This document shows positions 1-5,959 of a DNA stretch of 7,251 nt, piece after piece. Within the stretch, counting starts at the first letter, position 1. Every line of letters starts with the position of its first letter. A program made the translations under genes and the position numbers. The notes beneath the pieces are model-generated. The model saw only the letters and a list, made by a program, of their open reading frames with translations, was not told where the DNA came from and did no database searches. The DNA comes from CALKCV01 sp964619285 (lineage in GTDB: Bacteria; Cyanobacteriota; Cyanobacteriia; Cyanobacteriales; Microcoleaceae), in the NCBI GenBank assembly GCA_964619285.1, contig CAZUCT010000321.1:1-7251 (forward strand), read 5' to 3'.

Positions 1-126
1 GATGTCTGTTCTACGGGGAAAATTTTCTGCAAATATTTTTGCCTACCTACTTATCTTCCATAGTATTTACCCCTAAATTTAGAATTTAGATATTATTCTG
101 CATTCCTCTTTTCCAACTCTAATAAT

Positions 127-155
127 ACTTTATGCGACCTTTGAGAAAACGTCAA
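127..155 (-). promoter_or_regulatory. Weak sigma70-like promoter candidate pointing out of the window
   Basis: On the minus strand TTGACG (155-150, five of six matches to TTGACA) is followed after 17 nt by TAAAGT (132-127, four of six matches to TATAAT). It lies beyond the hairpin that follows the kinase gene and would drive a gene to the left of the window. No reading frame of useful length starts on either strand in 1-207, so the target is not visible. The rest of 1-207 is AT-rich, with a small CTAAATTTAG palindrome near 73-83, and shows no gene. This is a motif match only. Confidence 0.28.
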
Positions 156-207
156 TACCCCCAGAAAAAAAATTATCTTTTATTTAGATTTAGTCAGAGT
201 AAGAGTC

Positions 208-244
208 TTGCAGAAACGAAAGGATGCATCTCAATGCACCCCTT
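208..244 (-). terminator. Hairpin terminator candidate after the kinase gene
   Basis: Read on the minus strand, an 11-bp stem (244-234 pairing with 229-219, including two G-U pairs) closes a 4-nt TGAG loop and begins 9 nt after the TGA stop of the kinase gene. The 3' arm ends in TTT and continues TTTCGTTTCT, a broken U-rich tail. Position and stem length suit an intrinsic terminator for the whole cluster. The interrupted T-run makes it weaker than a textbook example. Confidence 0.5.
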
Positions 245-253
245 TGGCTTTCC

Positions 254-2350
254 TCAAAGGCTACTTCCAGTCAAATCGACACCTATCGATTGAAACGCCC
301 GCTTAATCTCTGCTGCTAAATCAACTTTATTTTGTACCTCGTATAACTCAACTGCCCTAGCATAAGCCGATCGCATTTCCATAAAGTTAGAGTCTTCGCC
401 CCCTTGGATGAGATGAAACAAAACCCAACCTAAATTATGATAGGCTTCGGCATAATTTGGGTTCAACTTAACCGCCGCCTCCAGATGCGATCGCGCTTCC
501 CAGCAATCTCCCCTATCCCCCAACAAACTACCCAAACGATACAAACAAAAATCGTCCGCAGTTCGATTTAACTTATGTCGGTAGATATCGATCGCGGTCT
601 CCTTCCTTCCCACCCGTTCGCAAGCAACCGCCAAATTCACGAACGCCCAGTCGGGAACCTCCCGTTGGCGGGTGGCAGTTTCTAAAAGAGCGATCGCCTC
701 TTCCCATCGACCCTTTGTTGCTAACTTCCAGCCCTTATATCCCCAGGCAAAACCGCTATCCTCTATTTGCCCGATAAACTCTTCGATACACCTATCGACA
801 TCCGGCGCGCTTTCACCTGCAAGGGCTTTATCTATCGCCACCGTCAAATAAGGATAAAGCCAGCGCTGCAATTCCCCACTATAATTACTATCGCACTGCT
901 TTAATTTAGTAATAGCGGGGCGGGTGGCGCGGATAGCTTCTACCCAGCGATTTCGGTTAACTAAAATCCAACCTTTTAAGCCCAACGCAAAAGGAGAATT
1001 TCCATCTAATTCCAAAGCGCGATCGCAACTTTTTTCGGATTTTTCCCAATAACCTAACTTAGCCAAAGCCCAAGCCAAATTAGCCTGAATCCACGATTCA
1101 TCCGGCGCTAAAAACGCCCCCCGTTGCAACCAAGAAAGCGCCTCCTCCCAGTTAGCTTGCCGACAATTAATTAACCCCAAAACGCCATAAATTCTACCGT
1201 CATCTGGCTGTATTTCCATTGCTTTATAAGCAACAACAGCAGCTTGCTTCTCCCTTACAGACACCAACAACATCGCCAGTTCCACTGCAGCCAAACCATT
1301 ATCAACTTCTTGCGCCAAACATTCTTCGTAAGCAGCAACAGCTTCGACAATTTTTTCTATTTTAACTAACCCCCTTGCCCGCTTCAAAGAAGGAGAAATA
1401 AACTCGCCTTTTAAAGCATCAATTAACTCATCCGCCGTTTGAAAACGTTCTGCCGGTTCCAACTTCATGCCAGTTAAAATTACCCGTTCTATTTGGCGAG
1501 AAATCGAAGGAACTATTTGTCGCGGTGGCATCAAAGTATCCGCCGTCATTCTAGCAGGAGAAGCCAGAGGAATTACACCAGTTAAACCGTGATACATCGC
1601 AGCGCAAAAAGCATAAAAATCCGTACTGGGATGGCGCTTGCCAAAATGAGCGTATTGTTCCAAAGGAGCGTATCCAGGAGTTAACATCGCAGTCATTTTT
1701 TTAGTAATTCCTGCCATAAATTCTCTGGCAGCGCCGAAGTCGATGAGAATTGCTTTATCTTCAGAATTAATAATAATATTATCTGGCTTAATGTCGCGGT
1801 GCAAAAAGTTATTTTTATGAACGATTTTTAGGGCATTTGCCAGTTGCAGAAAATAATTTTTGATCCGATTTTCTGAGAGTTTTCCTTCTTTTTTTAAAAT
1901 TTGAGCGAGAGATTTACCTTCAACAAATTCCATAACTAGATAAGCAGTGTTATTTTCCTCAAACCAGTCATAAACCCTAACAATATTAGGATGAACGCAT
2001 TGTTGTAAAGATTCTGCTTCTGCTTGAAATTTTTGGATTTGTTCCTCTCTTGCTGTTGGCGAAACAGAACTAGACCAAATAATCTGAAATCCTTGTCTGA
2101 GGAATTTTTCCGGGCATAGTTCTTTAACAGCAACTTCAGCAGAAGTCTCGGTGGCGATCGCTTTATAAGTGATGCCAAAACCGCCCTCGCCTAGAGTTTT
2201 TTCGATGATATATTTTCTTTGTTGAAGTGGAGTTCCAGGAGGTAGTTGGTATCCAGGAGAGGATAAAATACTTAGGGGAAAACTACAGGCAGCACAAGTT
2301 AGGGCGGTATCTAAGTTTTGAGCGCTGCATTTGGGGCATTGGATAGGCAT
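254..2350 (-). CDS. Zinc-ribbon Ser/Thr protein kinase with C-terminal TPR repeats
   Basis: A 698-residue cytoplasmic Hanks-type kinase. Residues 5-22 form a zinc ribbon (C5-x2-C8, C19-x2-C22). The kinase domain covers about 47-315: glycine loop GEGGFG 54-59, ATP-binding K76 in VAVK, likely helix-C Glu E111, catalytic loop HRDIKPDN 184-191 with D186, DFG 204-206, the TPGYAPLEQ segment at 224-232 typical of cyanobacterial kinases, D244, and R302 near the end. All catalytic residues are present, so it should be active. From about 333 to the end there are roughly seven or eight TPR-like units (for example 386-417, 420-451, 533-562, 602-633, 635-672), expected to bind partner proteins. There is no transmembrane segment, unlike PknB-type receptors. 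The start at 2350 places the zinc ribbon at residue 5 as in the FHA protein upstream; no Shine-Dalgarno site is seen, and CTAACAA heptamers occupy its place. The substrate is unknown; the neighbouring FHA, VWA and lipoprotein products are the obvious candidates. It is the last gene of the cluster. Confidence 0.95.
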   Translation of the reverse strand: MPIQCPKCSAQNLDTALTCAACSFPLSILSSPGYQLPPGTPLQQRKYIIEKTLGEGGFGITYKAIATETSAEVAVKELCPEKFLRQGFQIIWSSSVSPTAREEQIQKFQAEAESLQQCVHPNIVRVYDWFEENNTAYLVMEFVEGKSLAQILKKEGKLSENRIKNYFLQLANALKIVHKNNFLHRDIKPDNIIINSEDKAILIDFGAAREFMAGITKKMTAMLTPGYAPLEQYAHFGKRHPSTDFYAFCAAMYHGLTGVIPLASPARMTADTLMPPRQIVPSISRQIERVILTGMKLEPAERFQTADELIDALKGEFISPSLKRARGLVKIEKIVEAVAAYEECLAQEVDNGLAAVELAMLLVSVREKQAAVVAYKAMEIQPDDGRIYGVLGLINCRQANWEEALSWLQRGAFLAPDESWIQANLAWALAKLGYWEKSEKSCDRALELDGNSPFALGLKGWILVNRNRWVEAIRATRPAITKLKQCDSNYSGELQRWLYPYLTVAIDKALAGESAPDVDRCIEEFIGQIEDSGFAWGYKGWKLATKGRWEEAIALLETATRQREVPDWAFVNLAVACERVGRKETAIDIYRHKLNRTADDFCLYRLGSLLGDRGDCWEARSHLEAAVKLNPNYAEAYHNLGWVLFHLIQGGEDSNFMEMRSAYARAVELYEVQNKVDLAAEIKRAFQSIGVDLTGSSL

Positions 2351-2352
2351 TT

Positions 2353-2372
2353 TTGTTAGTTGTTAGTTGTTA
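2353..2372. repeat. Heptamer tandem repeat TTGTTAG, 2.9 copies
   Basis: TTGTTAG occurs twice in full and once lacking its last base, with no interruption. On the minus strand it reads as CTAACAA units ending 2 nt before the kinase ATG, so it forms the whole region where a ribosome-binding site would lie. Heptameric short tandem repeats of this kind are well known between cyanobacterial genes. Copy number changes would alter the 5' leader length of the kinase mRNA. Confidence 0.8.
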
Positions 2373-2394
2373 TGGTGCATAGTTAATTGTCAAT

Positions 2395-2424
2395 TTTATA
2401 TTGTTAATTGTATGTTATTTACCA
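2395..2424 (-). promoter_or_regulatory. Possible promoter for the kinase gene
   Basis: In the AT-rich gap upstream of the kinase, minus-strand TATAAA (2400-2395) is a five-of-six match to a -10 box. The only partner upstream is a poor -35 (TGGTAA, 2424-2419, three of six, 18-nt spacing). Transcription would start near 2388, giving a leader of about 38 nt. The area also contains a 9-bp inverted repeat, ATTGTTAAT (2400-2408) with ATTAACAAT (2424-2432), spaced by 15 nt and overlapping the candidate; this could be an operator or chance AT-rich pairing. A TTGACA (2393-2388) nearby has no fitting -10. Confidence 0.3.
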
Positions 2425-2435
2425 TTAACAATTAA

Positions 2436-2461
2436 AAAAAATCGTTTTTACACGCTTTTTT
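2436..2461 (-). terminator. Weak terminator-like hairpin after the FHA gene
   Basis: Fifteen nucleotides after the TAG stop of the FHA gene, the minus strand reads A6, G, CGT, a 6-nt loop, ACG, then A and T8. The CGT/ACG and A6/T6 arms pair with one mismatch between them, and the T-run follows directly. GC content of the stem is low, so termination would be partial at best. If it works, the kinase is separated from the FHA gene and relies on its own promoter. Confidence 0.33.
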
Positions 2462-2476
2462 AACTGAGTTGCCCTA

Positions 2477-3010
2477 CTACGTTTGAAATAGTAAACGAAT
2501 ATTGCCGATGGTAATTTCGTCTCCCGAGTTTAAGGTTTTGGGGCTGAGAATTTTTTCATATCCAGAAGCACCAAAAGATTTAATAAAAGTACCCGTCGTC
2601 GAACCTAAATCTTGAATTTTCCATTGCCCTTCTTCCAGATAAATTGCCGCGTGTTGGGGAGAAACATTTTCCGTTCCGTAAAATCCCGATAAATCGATTT
2701 CTACCGGTCCGGTATTGGGGTCAAATTTGCCAGCGATCGCCCTCTCGCTATCTAACATAAATTCCGGTATCGGTGCCCCTACTTGTTTGGGAATTAGTTT
2801 CGCTAAACCGACATTTTTAGAATTTTCTAAAGTCGGCGGCGGCATGGTTTGAATTGTTGTAGGAATGCCTGATTTTTTCTCGGCCATAATAAAATTTTTT
2901 GGGGGAGTCTCTACAGTTTTACTCCCGGTAATTTCCGTACCGCAAACCTCGCAAAACTCGCTGTTATTCGGGTTGCGATCGTAGTAACATAAAGGACAAG
3001 AAACAGACAT
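2477..3010 (-). CDS. Zinc-ribbon FHA-domain protein
   Basis: A 177-residue soluble protein. The N-terminus is a zinc ribbon (C5-x2-C8, C20-x2-C23) of the same type as in the kinase downstream. Residues about 24-87 form a Pro/Thr-rich linker. The C-terminal FHA domain covers about 88-177: AGK 93-95 at the usual GR position, VSPQHA 116-121 matching the SxxH motif (S117, H120), DLGSTTGTF 134-142 matching DLGSTNGTF, and a final SGDEITIG beta-strand region. FHA domains bind phosphothreonine peptides, so this is a likely reader or adaptor for the neighbouring kinase. Two contact positions differ from consensus: Arg to Lys at 95 and Asn to Thr at 139, so affinity or specificity may be changed. The gene is 111 nt downstream of the small-protein gene, with a palindrome between them, and 126 nt upstream of the kinase. 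No Shine-Dalgarno site is seen before the ATG. Confidence 0.93.
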   Translation of the reverse strand: MSVSCPLCYYDRNPNNSEFCEVCGTEITGSKTVETPPKNFIMAEKKSGIPTTIQTMPPPTLENSKNVGLAKLIPKQVGAPIPEFMLDSERAIAGKFDPNTGPVEIDLSGFYGTENVSPQHAAIYLEEGQWKIQDLGSTTGTFIKSFGASGYEKILSPKTLNSGDEITIGNIRLLFQT

Positions 3011-3059
3011 AGTTTTTGGTAATTGATAATAGGTAATGGGTAATTGAGAGCGGGCAAAG

Positions 3060-3111
3060 AAATCCGGTTTTTTCCGTCGAGAAACCCGGTTTTTTCAAAA
3101 AACCGGGTTTC
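3060..3111. repeat. CCGGTTTTTT repeat with a perfect 31-nt palindrome
   Basis: Positions 3081-3095 and 3097-3111 are perfect 15-nt reverse complements around a single central C at 3096. A further AATCCGGTTTTTT copy at 3061-3073 lies before it in direct orientation, joined by CCGTCGA. Elements of this type, built from AAACCCGGTTTTTT and its complement, are dispersed between genes in filamentous cyanobacteria. As RNA the palindrome forms a very stable stem. No T-run follows on the minus strand, so it is more likely an mRNA-stabilising or processing element, or a mobile palindromic repeat, than an efficient terminator. It sits between the small-protein and FHA genes. Confidence 0.85.
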
Positions 3112-3121
3112 TGAGAGTAAT

Positions 3122-3505
3122 TTAAGAAAAATCCAGGGGTGGCATCGCTCCTAATTTTGGTTCTACATCCGCCAAATTTGGAGCAATTAAATCCGGTGAT
3201 TTATTATAGACAGGTGCTTGCAAATTATCCAAATGTTCGGGTTTAATAAAAGGTAAATTTAGAGCAATAGTGCTGTTGCGATACCCCTCCTTAATATCTT
3301 CAATCCAAGTAGCAATAATTAAGCTTAAATTGCTGTCGTTAAGGCGACAACCGCTTTGTTTTTGTAAGTCGATTTTGAGGCGATCGCATACCGCCGAAGT
3401 AAAAAATTGTTCTGGCATATTTTCCTCATCTTTGTTCAGTTCTAAAGCGTATCTATGTTCTTTATTAGTGTTTTTATTTTTAATAGTCAAAGAATATTTA
3501 ACCAT
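3122..3505 (-). CDS. Conserved-context hypothetical protein, 127 residues
   Basis: I do not recognise a family. The protein is soluble, with no signal peptide or membrane segment. The N-terminal third (about 1-25) is Lys/Asn-rich with alternating hydrophobic residues that suggest beta strands; about 31-75 looks helical, with C40 and C53 and an IATWIEDI segment at 64-71; the tail from about 84 is Pro-rich with little predicted structure (LPFIKPE, QAPVY, MPPLDF) and could be a docking peptide. The ATG follows the TAA of the lipoprotein gene after only 3 nt and has no Shine-Dalgarno site, so translation is probably coupled to the lipoprotein. Codon and base use match the neighbours, and an in-frame HIP1 site lies inside (3380). 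That the frame stays open for 127 codons with tight spacing supports a real gene. Role unknown; an adaptor in the kinase/FHA set is only a guess. Confidence 0.82.
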   Translation of the reverse strand: MVKYSLTIKNKNTNKEHRYALELNKDEENMPEQFFTSAVCDRLKIDLQKQSGCRLNDSNLSLIIATWIEDIKEGYRNSTIALNLPFIKPEHLDNLQAPVYNKSPDLIAPNLADVEPKLGAMPPLDFS

Positions 3506-3508
3506 ATT

Positions 3509-4441
3509 TTAATTCAGCTTAACTGCGTCAATATTCCATTGATTATTAGCCCCATCCCATACTAGCAATAAATTAAGAGACTGATAAACAGTTTCCCCAG
3601 AATTTTTAACCAGATTTACGCTGGAATTTACCGCAGCCGTACTTGCATTATTTTCTATCTCATTAACCCCTACTATTTCTATCTTATTTACCGACTTCCA
3701 CCAACTCTCATAAGATGCATAACCTTCGGGATGAAGTTGGGTATCTTGTTGGTAAGCTGCCGACAGTTGGTTCCACGCTTTTTGATATTGACCTTGGTTA
3801 AGATTTAAGTAATAATTTTTCACCGCTTCTTCTGGAGGTTCTTTGGCGGTTTCTTGCTGGTTACTTTCCTGGTTATTAGGAGTGGAAGTTGCAGCGGGAG
3901 GGGATGGAGATTCGGCGTTAGGAGTTGCAGAAGATTGCGGAATTGGCCGAGTGCTTAAAAGATTCATTTCTAATTGAAACTTTGCCAAATCTTGGGGAGT
4001 AGAAACTTGAATAACATACTCTCCAGTCAGAGGTAAATCGATAGACATTACCTCTCCCCACGAAGGAATATCTCCTTGTCCTCCTATTACTAATTCCCGT
4101 CGTTGCAATAATTTTGTGTCCGGGGAAAATATCCAAATACAAACGTTGCTGGTAATAACGTAATTAAAGTTTTTGCCGGTTCGACCGTAAAATTTATATC
4201 CCAGATTTTGCTCTGAATTAATTACATTAGAAACAGCGATCGCCTCCTCGCCCACAGACACGGACTCGACTTCTTCTTTACTTAAACGAACTGTCGGTTT
4301 TTCGGGACATTCTATTAATGATGAAGCAGGAGATGAACTGGGAAGCATTAATTCTGGTTCTGAAACATCGGCATTATCGCATCCCCAAATAACTGTCAGA
4401 CAAAAATAAATTAAAGCGCAAACTATCCCAGATTTTTTCAT
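3509..4441 (-). CDS. Probable lipoprotein with PPC-like and NTF2-like domains
   Basis: A 310-residue exported protein. Residues 1-21 look like a lipoprotein signal peptide: KK at 2-3, a hydrophobic run, and IWGC ending at C21; Trp at -2 of the lipobox is unusual, so plain secretion or a membrane anchor is possible. Residues about 55-163 resemble a PPC (bacterial pre-peptidase C-terminal) beta-sandwich, with YKFYGRTGKNFNYVITS near 82-98, an SPDTKLL turn and LPLTGEYVIQV near 136-146. A Pro/Ser/Thr/Asn-rich linker follows (about 164-204). The end, 204-310, looks like an NTF2-like domain (AVKNYYLNLNQGQYQKAW at 206-223, YESWWKSV 244-251, a closing VWDGANNQWNID), a type also found on the outer part of some cyanobacterial Ser/Thr kinases. 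Both domain calls come from pattern reading, not a search. It would act at the periplasmic face, perhaps as a ligand-binding or assembly part. It has its own promoter-like site upstream and is tightly followed by the 127-residue gene. Confidence 0.85.
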   Translation of the reverse strand: MKKSGIVCALIYFCLTVIWGCDNADVSEPELMLPSSSPASSLIECPEKPTVRLSKEEVESVSVGEEAIAVSNVINSEQNLGYKFYGRTGKNFNYVITSNVCIWIFSPDTKLLQRRELVIGGQGDIPSWGEVMSIDLPLTGEYVIQVSTPQDLAKFQLEMNLLSTRPIPQSSATPNAESPSPPAATSTPNNQESNQQETAKEPPEEAVKNYYLNLNQGQYQKAWNQLSAAYQQDTQLHPEGYASYESWWKSVNKIEIVGVNEIENNASTAAVNSSVNLVKNSGETVYQSLNLLLVWDGANNQWNIDAVKLN

Positions 4442-4461
4442 AGTTTAAAGAGGTTTTTATT

Positions 4462-4490
4462 CTTATAGCAATCCTCAAAAGTGTTGTCAT
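4462..4490 (-). promoter_or_regulatory. Sigma70-type promoter for the lipoprotein gene
   Basis: On the minus strand ATGACA (4490-4485, five of six matches to TTGACA) is followed by exactly 17 nt and then TATAAG (4467-4462, five of six matches to TATAAT). It lies in the 129-nt gap before the lipoprotein ATG. A start near 4455 would give a leader of only about 14 nt, with no Shine-Dalgarno site. This is the best promoter match in the window and suggests that the lipoprotein and following genes can be expressed apart from the VWA gene. Confidence 0.55.
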
Positions 4491-4528
4491 AAATTAAAAA
4501 GTAGAAAAAGCTAAAAAATCCTCCACTC

Positions 4529-4555
4529 TTGCCTTTTGCCTTTTGCCTTTTGCCT
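4529..4555. repeat. Heptamer tandem repeat TTGCCTT, 3.9 copies
   Basis: Three perfect TTGCCTT units and a fourth lacking one base run without interruption (AAGGCAA on the minus strand). It lies between the VWA stop and the promoter of the lipoprotein gene. It belongs to the heptameric short-tandem-repeat class common between genes in filamentous cyanobacteria, and is a different heptamer from the one at 2353-2372. Confidence 0.85.
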
Positions 4556-4570
4556 ACTTCTGAAAGAAGT
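4556..4570 (-). other. Small hairpin directly after the VWA stop codon
   Basis: ACTTCT (4556-4561) and AGAAGT (4565-4570) form a 6-bp stem around a 3-nt loop, beginning at the base next to the TAG stop of the VWA gene. The heptamer array follows instead of a T-run, so it is not a standard terminator; it might protect the mRNA end. It may also be chance. Confidence 0.25.
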
Positions 4571-5959
4571 CTATTGATATTCTTGTTTGAGAGACTTTGC
4601 CCAAATCAGGAAAGGTATAAAACCAGCACCCAAGAGAACTGTTACCACCGATAATAACACGATCGCTCGAATATTTCTCGGAAGCGATCGCGACACCCAA
4701 GGAAATACATAATCTTTTGGTTTTGACTCTACAGTTTTCTCGGGAGAAGTTACCGCCACCCGGACGTTATGTAAAGAACCCCTGTCGGCATTTGTGGGTT
4801 GAAGATAACTAATTTCGTACTCGTCGAACATCGCTTCTAAAAATTCTGTTAAATTGCGAGAAACATCCCGAGCATTACCAGAAAATAAAGCAATTCCTCT
4901 AGTTACATCAGCGATTTGTTTTAAGCGGTTTTGGTCAACAAATTCTTCCTTAGCAATTTCTTCCAATCTTTCGGGATTAGTAAATTCTTCTTCATAAACC
5001 ACCCCGCCACTTTGACGAAGATCTTGAATAGTAGGAGGTTGGTTAAGACCGTATTTTTCTTGCAACTGTTCCGGTGTTAAACCGTAACCCAAAGTATGCA
5101 CCGTTACCCCAGGATAAGTTTGAAGCACGAAAGCCAATTTTTCAAAATCTTGTGCTTCTAATTCCGCTTCGTTATTTTCCTCTCCATAGATGCTATGATA
5201 GCCGTCAGAAAGTAAAATAATCGATAGTCTGGGGCGAGGTTGACCGGAATTTTCGGGAGGGTTAAAGCGAGGGTCTTGAGGGTTGCCTAAAAATTTAATT
5301 GCCGTCCGTAATGGTTCGTAAATATTGGTGGCAGCACAAAGATTTTTAACCTGACGTTCTAATTGCTTTAGATATTTTTCTGTTTCCGAACTTCCCGCAG
5401 TTTTAAACTTATCTAATTCTTGCTCGTTGACCTTATTTCCAGGACAATTTTTGCCTCCTTCCCCAAAAGGAACGATCGCTATTTGAGTATTATTGCTACG
5501 TCCCGCTAAATCGGCCTCAAATTTTCTAATTGCCTCAATTGCCCCCTCTAATTTTGTTTGGCTGCCGTCGCTGTCTAATTGTTTCATGCTGCCGCTAAAA
5601 TCCAGCAACACAATTACCCACGCCGGAGGCAATTCTTCTGGTGAAGGAATTTTCCATTCGGTATCGGTTTGGTTGAGAGTTTGACAGTCTCCTTTATCCG
5701 GGTTTCCTTGTGGGGGACAAACTATTAAACTAAGGTCATTTTTTGGCAATCCCATGACTGGTTTATTGTTGCGATCGTAAGCTTTAACTCGCAAAGTTAC
5801 TTTCCCTTCATTTCTATCGGGAATTGCCTCAATAATTTCCACAGATTCGACCTTTGCTAAAGCCGGTTTAGTTAAAGAAACTAATAATAAAAAAGATAAA
5901 CTAACCCTGCGGATCCAAGAAACGGTTGTAATAGACAAATCGGAAAATTTGTTTGTCAT
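4571..5959 (-). CDS. Secreted, membrane-anchored von Willebrand factor A domain protein
   Basis: A 462-residue protein with the start at 5959. The N-terminus has a clear signal peptide: basic RR, a hydrophobic run, and ALA-K cleavage near residue 35. A beta-rich segment follows (about 40-80), then a VWA domain (about 113-300) with a full metal-ion-dependent adhesion site: DFSGS 120-124, T211 and D252 in LLSDG. About 300-385 is charged and helical, and a single transmembrane helix lies near 431-454 with a short KSLKQEYQ tail, so the VWA domain faces the periplasm. VWA domains with an intact metal site bind protein partners. The start is chosen by AAAGGGAG placed 5 nt before the 5959 ATG; an in-frame ATG at 5980 adds seven residues but has no ribosome site and abuts a hairpin. 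The 5' end overlaps the upstream membrane-protein gene by 59 nt in another frame, so the two are probably co-translated. Likely role: an envelope scaffold or sensor linked to the kinase/FHA proteins. VWA, FHA and kinase genes are known to cluster in bacteria. Confidence 0.92.
   Translation of the reverse strand: MTNKFSDLSITTVSWIRRVSLSFLLLVSLTKPALAKVESVEIIEAIPDRNEGKVTLRVKAYDRNNKPVMGLPKNDLSLIVCPPQGNPDKGDCQTLNQTDTEWKIPSPEELPPAWVIVLLDFSGSMKQLDSDGSQTKLEGAIEAIRKFEADLAGRSNNTQIAIVPFGEGGKNCPGNKVNEQELDKFKTAGSSETEKYLKQLERQVKNLCAATNIYEPLRTAIKFLGNPQDPRFNPPENSGQPRPRLSIILLSDGYHSIYGEENNEAELEAQDFEKLAFVLQTYPGVTVHTLGYGLTPEQLQEKYGLNQPPTIQDLRQSGGVVYEEEFTNPERLEEIAKEEFVDQNRLKQIADVTRGIALFSGNARDVSRNLTEFLEAMFDEYEISYLQPTNADRGSLHNVRVAVTSPEKTVESKPKDYVFPWVSRSLPRNIRAIVLLSVVTVLLGAGFIPFLIWAKSLKQEYQ

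Noticed and set aside
2..76. Open plus-strand frame of 24 codons at the left edge
   Set aside because: Too short, no coding character or ribosome site, and not clearly the end of a longer gene.
2365..2393. Promoter from the perfect TTGACA at 2393-2388
   Set aside because: No acceptable -10 box lies 16-18 nt downstream; the best hexamer there is ACAACT.
3270..3512. Plus-strand and alternative-frame open stretches (also 1936-2178, 3918-4142, 5493-5684, 6754-6966)
   Set aside because: All lie inside well-supported minus-strand genes, have no domains, and their products look like antisense or frame shadows.
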